A stretch of DNA of 64,000 bases from Dipteronia dyeriana (Eukaryota; Streptophyta; Magnoliopsida; Sapindales; Sapindaceae), in contig CM065300.1 in the NCBI GenBank assembly GCA_032871835.1, positions 108,373,088 to 108,437,087 of the forward strand, read 5' to 3'. Numbering within the stretch: position 1 is the first letter of the stretch; each line of letters begins with the position of its first letter. Position numbers and translations under genes: made by a program. This document shows positions 1 to 10,093 of this stretch, in pieces. The notes under the pieces were generated by a model. The model had not been told where the DNA came from, did not search any database, and saw nothing but the letters and a program-made list of their open reading frames with translations.

Positions 1-1044
1 ACGGGCTGTCTAAATTTAAGCTTCAGTAGACATAACCTAATCACAATCAACAAATGATTCACTATGGTCTGATCTATTAATTTTAGTTCATTCCACTAAA
101 GAACTAAAATTGAACTCTTAAATAAAGATAGAATAAGTTAATATTGCTCATTTATACCCTAGACAATCTTAATGGAGAAAGTGTATCCTCGTGAAGAATA
201 CCAGTAATCTTCAAGAGCTCATAGACCGCCTATAGCTCTACAAGTTACCATATTTACTCATATGACCACATTTTGAACTTGGATATTTTGACTTTTCCGG
301 AAGCCATATTTCGATAGATACTATTGAAAACTTAACGTTAGGATTTAATATTCAATACCTCAAACATCCATATGATGATATTCTACTCTCATTTAATATA
401 TGGAGCCACGATGTCCATTTCTATAAATGAAGTCCTCTATCGATTAACAAATGAATACCACCAAACTATCGAGGATAGACTATGCTATATAATCGTACTC
501 ATTGATAGCTCAAATGATAACACTTGCAACCATTAGTCCATTATTTATCTCAGAATTGAGATAGACTCCCCGATTGTCTGTAAGTGAAAACTTTTATCCA
601 TTGACGGTTATGGATAAAGTATTTTACTGTGATCCTATTCAATGCACGCACCCAGTGTACTAGATTCTTTTGCCCAAAGGCACCACACTTTGAAGATTTT
701 ATACTCATCATAACACATTTGATCCCACTCAAATGCTAGCAAAATACTCTACAACTTTGACAAGTTAAAGACACGTTCAACCTTTATCTTAAGTTGTGAG
801 TATTATTCAAGACTAACTAAAGATTTGAGTCTACCTTATACATATCCAGATGTATGAACAATTCTTCTTTTCTCATAGTCTTTTGACCTTATGATTATTT
901 ACTTTTGACAATTATAATAATAGAACTATAAATGCGATAAGATTTGTTAAACTATAAATCAATTTATTAATATGACAGATTGTCAAATACATTATTACTC
1001 TCTTGCTATCGAGCATAATCCCAGCAGGTAGTTCATGTGTAAGT
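1..1044. repeat. Repeat R, copy 1 (cut by window start)
   Basis: Bases 1 to about 805 align with few differences to 61661-62469, including the shared stretch around 430-500 and 62080-62180 (CGAGGATAGACTATGC). The copy here runs on to about 1044, ending near GCATAATCCCAGCAGG, whereas copy 2 is interrupted at 62469 by another LTR. There is no credible coding frame; the 60-residue frame at 550-732 is not conserved. It looks like the LTR or untranslated part of a long retrotransposon, but I cannot place the family. Both ends of the homology lie outside what can be seen. Confidence 0.7.
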
Positions 1045-1794
1045 CTAGTTTCCATAGGATATGTTGAACATCATATTTTATGTTGCGTGCTTATTTGCTT
1101 TTTGCATTCATGATCACTTAGGATGCCTTGTGAAAAGGTTGAAAGTCTCATTTCTTAGAAGATTATTTGATTTGACTAAGGAAGCCTTGGTTAGAGTTAG
1201 GTAGACTCGGATAACTGAGCAAGGAAGTCTTGACTAGAGTCAGAAGGACTCGGATAGTTGAGCAAGGAGACATCTCTTTCATTGTGTATGGTGGAGGGGG
1301 AGATTTCTAGGTGAAGTGGTGACTTAAGATATTGTATCTTTTTATCTTACTAGTTGAAGTTGTTTGCCGGTTGTTGTGGTATCAACTCGTGGATGTTTCC
1401 TCTTTAGAGGTTTACCAGGTAAATATGTAGTGTCAATTTCTCTATCTTTTTTTATTATATTTGTCTATGTGTTGACATGCATCTTGTGTATTTTTACTTG
1501 TAATTGTTATTTATTTATAACAAGCTTTGTATATGTTAAAGGCTAATGAGTGATAGCCTATATAAAGTTAGTTTGTATCACATGTTAGTTGTTATCTACA
1601 TTATCTTCAATTGACCAAGCATATCTTTATTTGATTGATTTTGCTTGTGTTTTTTTAGTAAATTATGATACAAACTATCCAGAGGGACAAAATTAAGTTT
1701 GTTTTAAGGGTTTGAAAAAATGTGTACTAACCTATTCACCCCCCTCTCTCTCTCTAGGTTTGCTTAAGGCAAATTAATTGTGTTTGTATTTTCA
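1045..1794 (+). repeat. Family-D LTR, truncated 3' part
   Basis: This matches the last ~950 bases of the long LTRs at 38440-41236 and 44887-47696. Shared parts are CTAGTTTCCATAG, the TATGTTGCGTGCTT block, two ~43-bp hairpin units (1181-1267), the GTGGATGTTTCCTC/GGTTTACCA block and the 3' end with a C- and CT-rich tract, CTAGGTTTG and a terminal TTTTCA at 1789-1794. The 5' two thirds of the LTR are missing, and no primer-binding site follows. It is a decayed fragment, probably a truncated solo LTR. Confidence 0.75.
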
Positions 1795-1807
1795 ACGTCT
1801 CTGATGA

Positions 1808-2047
1808 CTACACCTTTTCGACCTCACTGGTCTCAGTAATTGAATCATCTTCCATATCAACCAAAGTATCGGGGTTGATGCTGAAACCTGACCCGATTGC
1901 CACATTACCATTTGATCTATGGCGTTGGGAGACAGTAGCACCTCCTCCATCGTCGCCTCTATGACAGTTCCTCTTCCACCTATGAGTAAGGCCCGTAATA
2001 CCAGCAGAACCACCATCGAAGATTTGGTCTAGACTGTTAGCAGACAT
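1808..2047 (-). CDS. Short open frame with gene-like leader, unknown
   Basis: This is a 79-residue frame starting MSANSLDQIFDGG and ending in an acidic stretch with SEVEKV, followed by TAG. The start context is good (ACCATG), and the upstream minus-strand sequence (2048-2330) is pyrimidine-rich and leader-like. An overlapping frame (1792-2016) is open for a similar length, so one indel could separate an original first exon into two frames. The downstream side is cut by a family-D LTR fragment ending at 1794, 13 bases from the stop codon, so this may be the front of a larger gene beheaded by the LTR. I do not recognise the protein and assign no function. Confidence 0.3.
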   Translation of the reverse strand: MSANSLDQIFDGGSAGITGLTHRWKRNCHRGDDGGGATVSQRHRSNGNVAIGSGFSINPDTLVDMEDDSITETSEVEKV

Positions 2048-3927
2048 GGTGATAGAGATTGGCGATTCAGTTTCGAATAAGGAAGAAAGATAGGTTCAGG
2101 TGATTGGGGTATTTTTTTCTTTTTCTTTGAAGAATAGGGAAATTGTTGGAGCAGTGTAAGAGAGTCGTGAGAAGTTGAAGTGTAAATTGAGGAGGGAAAC
2201 GGTTACCGGTAACGGAAGCATCATCAGTGAGATAAGATATTTAGGTAGTTGGAATGGCAATTTCAGGAAACGCACAACGTTAAAAATCTTTTTGTTTTTA
2301 AATAACTGACCTTTCCCGGTTCAACAAGTGGAATGTTCATTTATTGTAGGATTTCATACCAGATTCTAGTCAATTGTGAGTAACAAAATGGTAAGATCAA
2401 AGAGGGATCAATGAAGAATTTGACGAGGTATCAAAGAAGAATTTTTCATCGAGTTGATACATTGTAAGATCTGGATCATGAACATTTCCCAAGTACCAGG
2501 AAATATATATACCATAATCTAGGAAGGCTAGGTGCCATACCATGCCTTTTACCTGGCATTAGGGAGAATTTGTACCACGTTACCTCCTATATAGTCTCTA
2601 GGTACCGCGACACCTACTTGGTACACAAGAACAACGATATCAATACGAGACCAATCCGATATATGAGTCTCATCCGCCCAGTAGGAAGAACGGTACCAAG
2701 AGGGTATCAGTATGGTAAAGTAAGAATCAGGCCAGTAAAGGTGGACCGGTGTACCAGGGATAATGGACCAGTAACGTACCCAAAGGAACAGAGTCAACAT
2801 TCATCTTCAGCAATGCAAAAAATGAAAGTTGATCTCCTGGTCATTTAAAGCGCCATAAATAAGACAAAATGGTCAACTCAATCATAATTCAAATATAGCG
2901 AAAATCATTACGTAATTAAAGGGAGTAATTCACGTGCTAATTTACAGTTTCAGTCAACGTAAATCAACTCTGATGATTGTAGATCAATTAGCCTGATTTG
3001 TAGGGATTGACTAAAGAGTCGGAGACCATAATTACAATGGTAGAATTCGAAGTAAGGGATCGAGAAATCAATTAAAAAAAATTGATAACCTAGAGAGTGT
3101 AATCATCACTAATCTACAGAGTCTATTCGCCACCTACTACAAAGAAATAACCACTTATCGACTAGCACAAGATCGCCATCGCCAACTGTGTAAAAGTGAG
3201 GGAGAGAAAAGAGAGTCCTATATTTAAAACTATTATCATCATTGTATCAATCATGTGAGTAATAAAACATCCCATTCCCATTGTTTTTAGTTGATACGTT
3301 TTGCACCTCTTCCCCTTTTTATTATATCCACTTTTTCAAAGTTACGGCATGAGGTACCTACTCCGCTGCAACCTACCAGGTTGTGGCTTGAGGGTGTTGA
3401 TCAAACATTTTGGACCCAAACGAATTTTTGATTAACAACTATGCATAAAGCCACACTTAGAGCTAAAAACAAGGTATAAATGCTTGTCAATACAATGCAT
3501 GTTATTATGTGTGCAATGTACAAATGGTGCACACATATAAGCAATAAAGAACACAAATGCAAAGTGAACAAAGCAAGTATAAAGTGTGCGTGTGTGTGCA
3601 CCTAAACTCTTTAAGAGACAAATTTAGGTGAATATACCTTTCGCTCTTGAAATCGTAGAGATTCTTGGAAGCTTACCATGATAATCATTAAGAAGACCTA
3701 AGCTATACATTACACAATCATCCCTATTATGGTGTTGTTTGTCATGAATTATGTTAATCACAAAATAAATGTCCTTACAATTTCGATCGAGTTAGTTTCA
3801 CCCAATCGTTTGGGTAAACCTTACCGGGTCTTGAGATCATCTATTGGTGACCTTGGGTTGATATTTTCTAGTTGTTTTTTGACGACGTAGCATACCTAAT
3901 CACCGTATTTTTTGGTAATAATACTTA
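2048..3927. other. Gene-free AT-rich stretch
   Basis: 2048-2330 could be the promoter and leader of the frame at 1808-2047, with a pyrimidine-rich stretch on the minus strand. 2549-2848 is open on both strands, but the two translations are shadows of each other and resemble no known protein. 3220-3330 (TATATTTAAAAC followed by AATAAAACA) has the spacing of an LTR promoter and poly(A) signal, but no LTR ends or repeat partner are visible. Nothing else supportable was seen. Confidence 0.4.
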
Positions 3928-3935
3928 CTTGTCAG

Positions 3936-4491
3936 TTGAGGTGTCCACGGTTCGGTTAAACCGTTCGAAACCGAACCGAAATCGCCCTCTCAAACCGTAA
4001 CCAAAACCGTCGGTTAAAAAACCGGTTGGAAACCGGTTGGAAACCGGTTCCCGATAGTTCGGTTACGGTTAGGATTTCTGAAAATCCTTCCAAAAATCTC
4101 GGTTTCGCTATATTAAAAAAAACAAATCAAATTGTGCCAAGTGGCATGTTCTTACCTTTTGAAAAAGAAAGCATTTGGGTGTATGCACTTATATGGTGCA
4201 AGTGAGCTTTGTCCAATAAAAAAAAATATGCAACAACTAATCAATTGCTGACACGTGACAATGTATATGAAAAAAAAAAACCGGACCAAACCGAAACCGA
4301 ACCCGAACCGAACCGAACCGAAAATCGAACCGAACCGTTTGGTTTGACAAACCGAAACTGAGCCGTAACTGAAACCGTCGGAACCGAAACCGCCCTATCC
4401 CGGTTACGATTACGGTTACGGTTACGGTTTGGTCTTTCCACGGAACTGAAATCGACGGTTCGTAATCGGAACCGAACTGTGGACACCTCTA
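3936..4491. mobile_element. hAT-type MITE with ACCGAA-rich interior
   Basis: The termini are inverted: TTGAGGTGTCCACGGTTCGG at the left, and the reverse complement of TAGAGGTGTCCACAGTTCGG at the right. They are flanked by an identical 8-bp direct repeat CTTGTCAG (3928-3935 and 4492-4499), the target-duplication length of hAT elements. The interior is dominated by short ACCGAA/CGGTTT repeats on both sides (4279-4340 and 3955-4070) that can fold back on each other. The 81-residue frame on the minus strand is only these repeats translated; there is no transposase. It is a 556-bp non-autonomous element. Confidence 0.9.
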
Positions 4492-4499
4492 CTTGTCAG

Positions 4500-5214
4500 T
4501 CCTTCAAATTTTACAAATAATAATAATGATATTTGATCAAATTAAAGTAAATTTGGGAAAGGGTGAGTTTGAGAAAGACAATAATAATTATTAAACAAAA
4601 AACAAAAAAACTTACACATGATTACTTTTAAGTCATGATGAATTGATGATTGAAGAAAAGGCTTCAACAAAGTTATATAAATACATGTAATCCAAGTAAT
4701 CCTTCTTCCACACTCTTACACGTTTTCTATTTAAAATAGGAAAAATATGAATTAAAATTTTATTTTTATTTAACTTGTCATTTTTTTTGTTAGGACTGCC
4801 CACCCTATCCTAGCCCAAAGGATGCCCTTGTGTGCAATGTTATATGATGTAACATAAAAAAAATTACTATGATCATATCTCTTTTGGTATGATCATATTA
4901 ATTAATGTGTTCACATGCCCTAACATGTAATCAAAATAACATAATTGTGTGATCATATACAATTCACATACAATAACATTATTTATATGTATATATAGAG
5001 TCATTCTTCATTACAACATTACAAGATGCAACGGCATGGGATTTCATATGATTACAAGTTGTCACAAAAATATATATAATATTATCGTATAGGAATTGCA
5101 AGTGATCACAAAATTAATTATTGTGATTGCATGTTTAAAAATACAATCACTTATTAGTTCATGAGGTTGTATCAAAGAAGACAAGATCACCGTCAAACTT
5201 TTTGATGTTGCACA
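4500..5214. other. AT-rich spacer with MITE-like palindromes
   Basis: No gene. 4800-5170 is rich in GATCATAT, GTGATCAC and GTGTTCACATG motifs resembling those of the split MITE at 18590-18714 and 25847-26060. It may be a decayed relative, but I could not define its ends. Confidence 0.35.
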
Positions 5215-5836
5215 TGTTATACCCTAAATTTGGGCTAGAGCCACATGGGCTGGATAACCAGTGGACCCAAGAAATAGAGTTATTAGGCTCATGCATTTTC
5301 CATAACAAGTTTAAAAGGGCCAAACACTCTCAAGCCTACGGGTCGGGCCCATGAAAAACCTCCCCGATAATTCTCACTTGAAGAAAACTAACTCCACCTA
5401 GTCTATCGTCTCGGGCAAGCCATACATTAAGCTAAACTCCACGTTTCATCAGAAACCAAGTTTCTCACCTGACAACATGCAACGTCCCAAGTTGGACTAC
5501 GTATCACTGTAGTGGTTGTGTAGAGAAACCGAGATAAACACTTGTTAGATGAGCATTCGCTGATCTACGAGGCAGTGTCAGATTCGGCCGCCTAAGCTAC
5601 CATCCAATCTCAGCCGAGGTACTCGAGTTTAGACACTTAGACAGGCCCATTTGATATATATATCAAACCCCAAAATTTGTAGAGAGGAGTTCTATTCCCT
5701 TATGCTAAGAAAAAGATAAGGAAAGGAGAAGACAGTTGAATGTAAAAGCACAAAGTGGAAGATCATCATAAATAAACTGATTTTCAACTATTTCAGGGTT
5801 GAAAATCCGGTCAAACTTTATAGATGGCAGTTCAAT
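5215..5836 (+). repeat. Possible solo or truncated LTR
   Basis: It begins TGTTATACCC and has LTR-like order: a TATA-like palindrome TTTGATATATATATCAAA (5650-5667), then AATAAA near 5771, then a TTCA end and a following TTATCGGCA that could be a decayed primer-binding site. There is no second LTR in the window and no target duplication was found, so the call rests on layout only. Confidence 0.35.
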
Positions 5837-5889
5837 AATTGTTATCGGCATTACCTAAAAACATCCAAGTGCAGCCCATATATATATAA

Positions 5890-6570
5890 ACGGATCAAGA
5901 TAATATAAAATAAAATGTACAAGATAATATATAGTAATTGTATAAATATATAGGGAATTAAAGACAAAATAAACAAGCAATTAATTGTTCAATAATACAG
6001 TATAAATATAAGTATTTGTCAAGTACTTGGAGTTGTTATACCTTAGTTTATCCTAACCGGTACCACTCTGAATGCGGATATGTCAAGGTATTCCAGCCTA
6101 TATACTTTTAAACCAGAAAATAATAGTATGTCATAAAAAAGATAAAGAAATAGTCGCTTATAGTGATTAAGCAAAATATGTCTGACAGCAAAGTAGATTC
6201 ACACAGATAAGTCTCAAACTTTATTTAAGTGAAAGTTCAGAAATTTACAAGGAGGGAAAGAGGAATAGTAAAGCTTCGCAGAGCTTTTTAGAAGGAAAAC
6301 AAAATAAGCTGTAAGCTGAACCTGCCTCAGAAAGAAGGCATCTGAGAATATATAAACAAAAGTTAACCATGGTTAAGCTAAACCAGGTTAACAAACCATA
6401 CATAATTATTATAAAGGACAAAAGGTGCGTCGGCAGAGAAACAATTTACTTTTGCTTTTGTCAAGTCAATTGTCTCTTTTGCTGATTACTTTGCTTTTGT
6501 CGGTGAATTTCTTACTTTATGTCACTTTACTTGTCTGCCTTTAGCATGATCCTTATCATCAAGGATAAGA
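5890..6570 (-). promoter_or_regulatory. Viral intergenic/promoter region, unit 1
   Basis: This is the non-coding region between the end of ORF2 and the primer site. On the minus strand it has a TATA box (TATATA, 6349-6354) and, about 125 bases downstream, an AATAAA signal (6220-6225). That is the arrangement expected for a terminally redundant pregenomic RNA. The region is repeated at 13925-14640 and, in the opposite orientation, at 17441-17880, which argues that it is a viral unit rather than host DNA. The leader after the poly(A) site (about 6200 to 5890) is AT-rich. Confidence 0.7.
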
Positions 6571-7981
6571 TCAAGGATCGTGGCCAAAGAAGGTTGTTGG
6601 GTCCTCACTGTCATAAACATAGTTATCTGAGTCATCTTCTTTATCTTTATCACTTTGGTCTGAACTTATGCCAGCCTGGGACATGCTGGCCATAGAGCTC
6701 ATCATATCTTCAGCAATCTTCATGAGCTCATCAAGAGTCGTTGCCGCTGCAATTCTAGCCTGATTCTGAGATTTTTCCATGAGGAAGCCTGATTGGTCCG
6801 AGATTTTGTTGCTGAGAGCAGGGTTTTCCATGAACCATCTAGATACTCTCTCTTTTCCAAAATTGGCAAGGTTCATACCACTCCACATTTGATTTTGATT
6901 TGTCTTCCAAAATAGAGGACCTTAACATTTCCCACTACTTTGTCTTGGATGGCATATTCGAGCATCAAGATCCATGTCGAATTGAAATGGACAAAAAAGC
7001 AAAATAAGTCCGGGCAAATGTCCCAGTCATCAGGTTTGGCCAAGTTAGAGATCCAGAAGGAATATCCTTCTTTAACCTGACTGGGGAGAAAGTCAATTAT
7101 CGGGCCAAATTTGTCCCACCATTCCTAGAACCAGATTGGTAGATCAATTTTGAAATTTTTATCAAAAAAGATAAACCAGGTGTGGGAATTTCCTGGGTTT
7201 TGTCTATATAAAAACTTGGTCCAAGCTTCAATATAGTCCCAGTAGGAGAATTTTGAGACGTGGAAAATTCTACTAAAATTCCTTGCTGTATTGGGATCCC
7301 CACCCCATTGCTCAAGGGTAATAATTTTACAAATCTTTATTTTTCTGAAAATTAGTTTTTCATTGTCAATTTTGTCGAAAACATCTGAAATGAAAATCGA
7401 TTCCGTGTCTACAAGAATAAATTCATAAAAGATGTGTCTTTTTATTAAGACTTTTGGGATCCTTCCAAACAAGGGTTTGATGATGTCATCAGTAATTTTT
7501 TTAGGTTCCCTAAAATAATGGTCATGCAAGAAATGTTGTTCCATGACAAAGAACCTGTTAAAGAAGGGTTTATTGACATACGAATAAGTCGGTTGGTTGA
7601 CCCTAGGAAAGGCCGACTGGGCCAGGATTTTCTCCTGTTTATTTGAATGTGGGTTATTTTTTAGGAGACTATTGTTTTGAATGGGCTGTTGTCTATGGCC
7701 AAAGGTGAAAAGGTATTTTTTGTGTGAATTGGACTTTGGCTTGAGCTCATGCATGACGAAGGCCCGGTAGGGGGCAATTGTGGAAACTGTATAGGTAATG
7801 CATGGGGTGATTTGGGATGGGATATAAGTGAAATAGCATACTTGTCTTTATGACTTCCTTTAGGAGAAGCATGATAAGTCGATAATGATAAGTCCATGCA
7901 TTTGTCTGATAAGTCATATCTTATGGAGCCTCTGCCGCCAGGGCTTCGGCCACCACCACGACCTCTGTTTGAACTAGTCAT
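6571..7981 (-). pseudogene. Viral ORF2, function unknown, broken
   Basis: The ATG at 7981 lies inside the ATGA that ends ORF1. The N-terminus is a short Arg/Gly-rich stretch (GRGGGRSPGGRG, residues 6-17), then Ser/Pro-rich. A frame change near 7660-7754 leads to a 200-residue part (7125-7754) rich in aromatic and basic residues. After further breaks, the C-terminal 105 residues (6571-6888) are acidic (DQSDKDKEDDSD) with an alanine/methionine-rich, helix-like section before them. I recognise no enzymatic domain; the position matches florendovirus ORF2, whose role is not established. A remnant of the C-terminal part recurs at about 14600-15094. Confidence 0.65.
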
Positions 7982-8553
7982 TTGTCACCCTGTAAAAATT
8001 CTCTGCTCAGGAAATCTGGGAGACTATTTTCTGTTCCTTTAATATATTCAATGTCGAAATCAAAAGCAGATAAAAGGGTTTGCCACCTAGCAAAGATTTG
8101 TTTAGAGGCAAGGTTTTTTACATCTTTTTTCAAAATAAATTTTGCCGATTGAAAATCAACTCTTAAAATAAATCTTTGATTAATCAAATCATCTTGTAAT
8201 TTTTGAATTGTCAAGACGATTGCTAGAATTTCTTTTTTAACAGTTGAATACTTCTGTTGGGTATCATTCCAGGATCCTGAAACATACCTAACCAAACATT
8301 CTCTGCTATCAATTGTTTGTTTTAAAATGCCACCAAATCCCATATCTGAAGCATCTGTTTCAATAGTTTTGGGGGCAGTAGGATGACAAATAGACATGCA
8401 AGGGAGTTTCTTAACATATTTTTTTACATGTTGGACAGCCTTAGTATGTTCTTCTGTCCAAGGGAGAGGATTGGTTTTTAATCTATGAAAAAGAGGTTTA
8501 CAAATTATGCTAAGTTCTTTGTAGAAATTCAAAATATAATTCAGACACCCCAA
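7978..8553 (-). pseudogene. Viral RNase H domain (end of ORF1)
   Basis: 191 residues are open to the natural end of ORF1. Visible features are the RT-RNase H connection (PLPWTEEHTKAVQHVK), the first catalytic region TDASDMGFGG, KKEILAIV with its glutamate, RVDFQSAKF where RNase H usually has TD, and a C-terminal SLPDFLSRE motif. The domain would degrade the RNA strand during reverse transcription. It is the least damaged part of ORF1, but the frame before it is closed by a stop, so it cannot be made as part of the polyprotein. Its TGA overlaps the ORF2 ATG. Confidence 0.8.
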
Positions 8554-9350
8554 GAATCTCTGTAATTGTTTCTTGTCTTTTATTTCATTTAGAAACCTAT
8601 CAGCAAAATCTAAACTCCTTTGAATAGGAACAATTGTTCCTTTTTTGATATTGTGGCCCAGAAATCTGATGTTGGTTTGGAAAAAGGGTAATTTTTGGGG
8701 CCGAAATCCCTAACCCATGGTGTTTGATGGTTTTGAGGAATATCTCTAAGTGTTTCCAATGGAGGTCAATATTTTTTAAAAATATCAAAACATTATCTAT
8801 GTAAACAATGGAAAATTTAGTGAAGGAATTAAAAATGTTGTTCATGATGCATTAGAATTCACTAGGTGCATTTTTAAGACCAAAAGGTATAACATTCCAT
8901 TCATATTGTCCAAAAGGAACTGTGAAAGCAGTTTTGTAATGGTCTTGTTCGGCAACCTGGATTTGCCAAAAGCCCGACTTCATGTCAAATTTTGAGAAAA
9001 TGATAGAGTCATAAAGTCTTTTCAACAAATCAGATTTGTTAGGCAAAAGGTATCTGATCCATTGTAAAGCGTCGTTCAAAGATTTGTATTTGATAACAAG
9101 CCTAGTAGCTCCTCTTTCTATTTTGGCATTCTTTTAAACATAGAAGGCGGGACAGCTCCAAGGGGATTTAGAATGTCTGATAAGTTTTTTGTCAAGTAAG
9201 TCTTGAATTTCTTTCTTACAGTATTCTACTAGATTAGCGGTCATTTGAATAGGTCTGGCTTTCGTTGGTATCCCTTTTTTCATTAAAATCTTTGGTATAA
9301 GGAAGAGTAACAATGTGTTTCTTCCTATCCCTGAATGCATTTGGAATTGT
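8554..9350 (-). pseudogene. Viral reverse transcriptase, broken
   Basis: Three open pieces in different frames (9134-9340, 8852-9079, 8600-8845) hold the RT blocks in order: the finger region with KARPIQMT and KSPWSCPAFYV, then FSKFDMKSGFWQIQV, then VPFGQYEWNVIPFGLKNAPSEF, then the catalytic loop. At the catalytic loop this copy reads YIDN, so the second of the two metal-binding aspartates is lost; the rearranged copy at 15654-16121 keeps YIDD. Stops and frameshifts separate the pieces, so no functional enzyme is possible. Confidence 0.85.
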
Positions 9351-9596
9351 CGAACAAACTTCCTTTTCCAGTTTTTCTTTAAAAATGTTTATTTTTTATT
9401 TTTCTTTGGAGTCTTCTAACCTGGCCTCCTGTCTATTGAAAACTAGGTCATCTTTTAAGAAACTCAATTGGGTCTGTCTTAGGTTAAGGGTGGCAGTGCA
9501 ATTGCTAAAATGGCCATGGGTATTTTCCCATATAATTTGGTTTTTCAAAACATTTAGGTCTCGTACCAAATCAGGAAAGATAAAAGGAAATATAAT

Positions 9597-9960
9597 CTAT
9601 TTCCCTAAATATTCAGTGACAATTCCTTTAGCTATAACTTTGAAGGGAGAAATCAGATAGAGAAATGGTAATCCTAAAATCACATTATGGGTAAGGGTTT
9701 TAACTACAATAAAATCAATATTATAGCAAACTCCACCATTACAGACTCTAGCATTAGTGAGCTTGTATTTAATGTCCAACAGTGTCTTGTTAGCTCCGTA
9801 GAGGGTTTCTGTTGTAGAATCTAGGTATTTGGTAGGGACCAAAGATTCTATTATACAATTTAGGTCGGCTCCGGTGTCAACAATGACGCTGACCCTTATA
9901 TTATAATTAGGGGTAATCCTAATGTCACCTCGACATACCACTTTTGGATCCTAATTTCTT
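9597..9960 (-). pseudogene. Viral aspartic protease domain
   Basis: A 114-residue frame with the active-site motif VDTGADLN near residue 22 and a hydrophobic VILGLPFLY block near residue 90 matches the fold of retroviral-type aspartic proteases. It would cut the ORF1 polyprotein. It lies between the zinc-knuckle coat region and the RT, as in other Caulimoviridae. The frame is open across the domain but separated by breaks from both neighbours. Second copies are at 15082-15250 (minus) and 16337-16600 (plus). Confidence 0.8.
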
Positions 9961-10093
9961 GTATAGCATTGATTTGAGGAAAACTAGAGTTGTCTTTGGG
10001 GTCATTATGGTCGGGTTATTCTTTGTCAGATTTGCCAGAGCTGTTGAAGCTTGGCTGTTACTCTGGGGAATTTTTGGGAGGTATTTTCGGAAA

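Noticed and set aside
2549..2848. Overlapping open frames on both strands (83 and 92 residues)
   Set aside because: Shadow frames in sequence without stops; no motif, no gene structure, and neither is supported by a second copy.
4241..4486. 81-residue Arg/Asn-rich open frame
   Set aside because: It is the translation of CGGTTC microrepeats within the hAT MITE.
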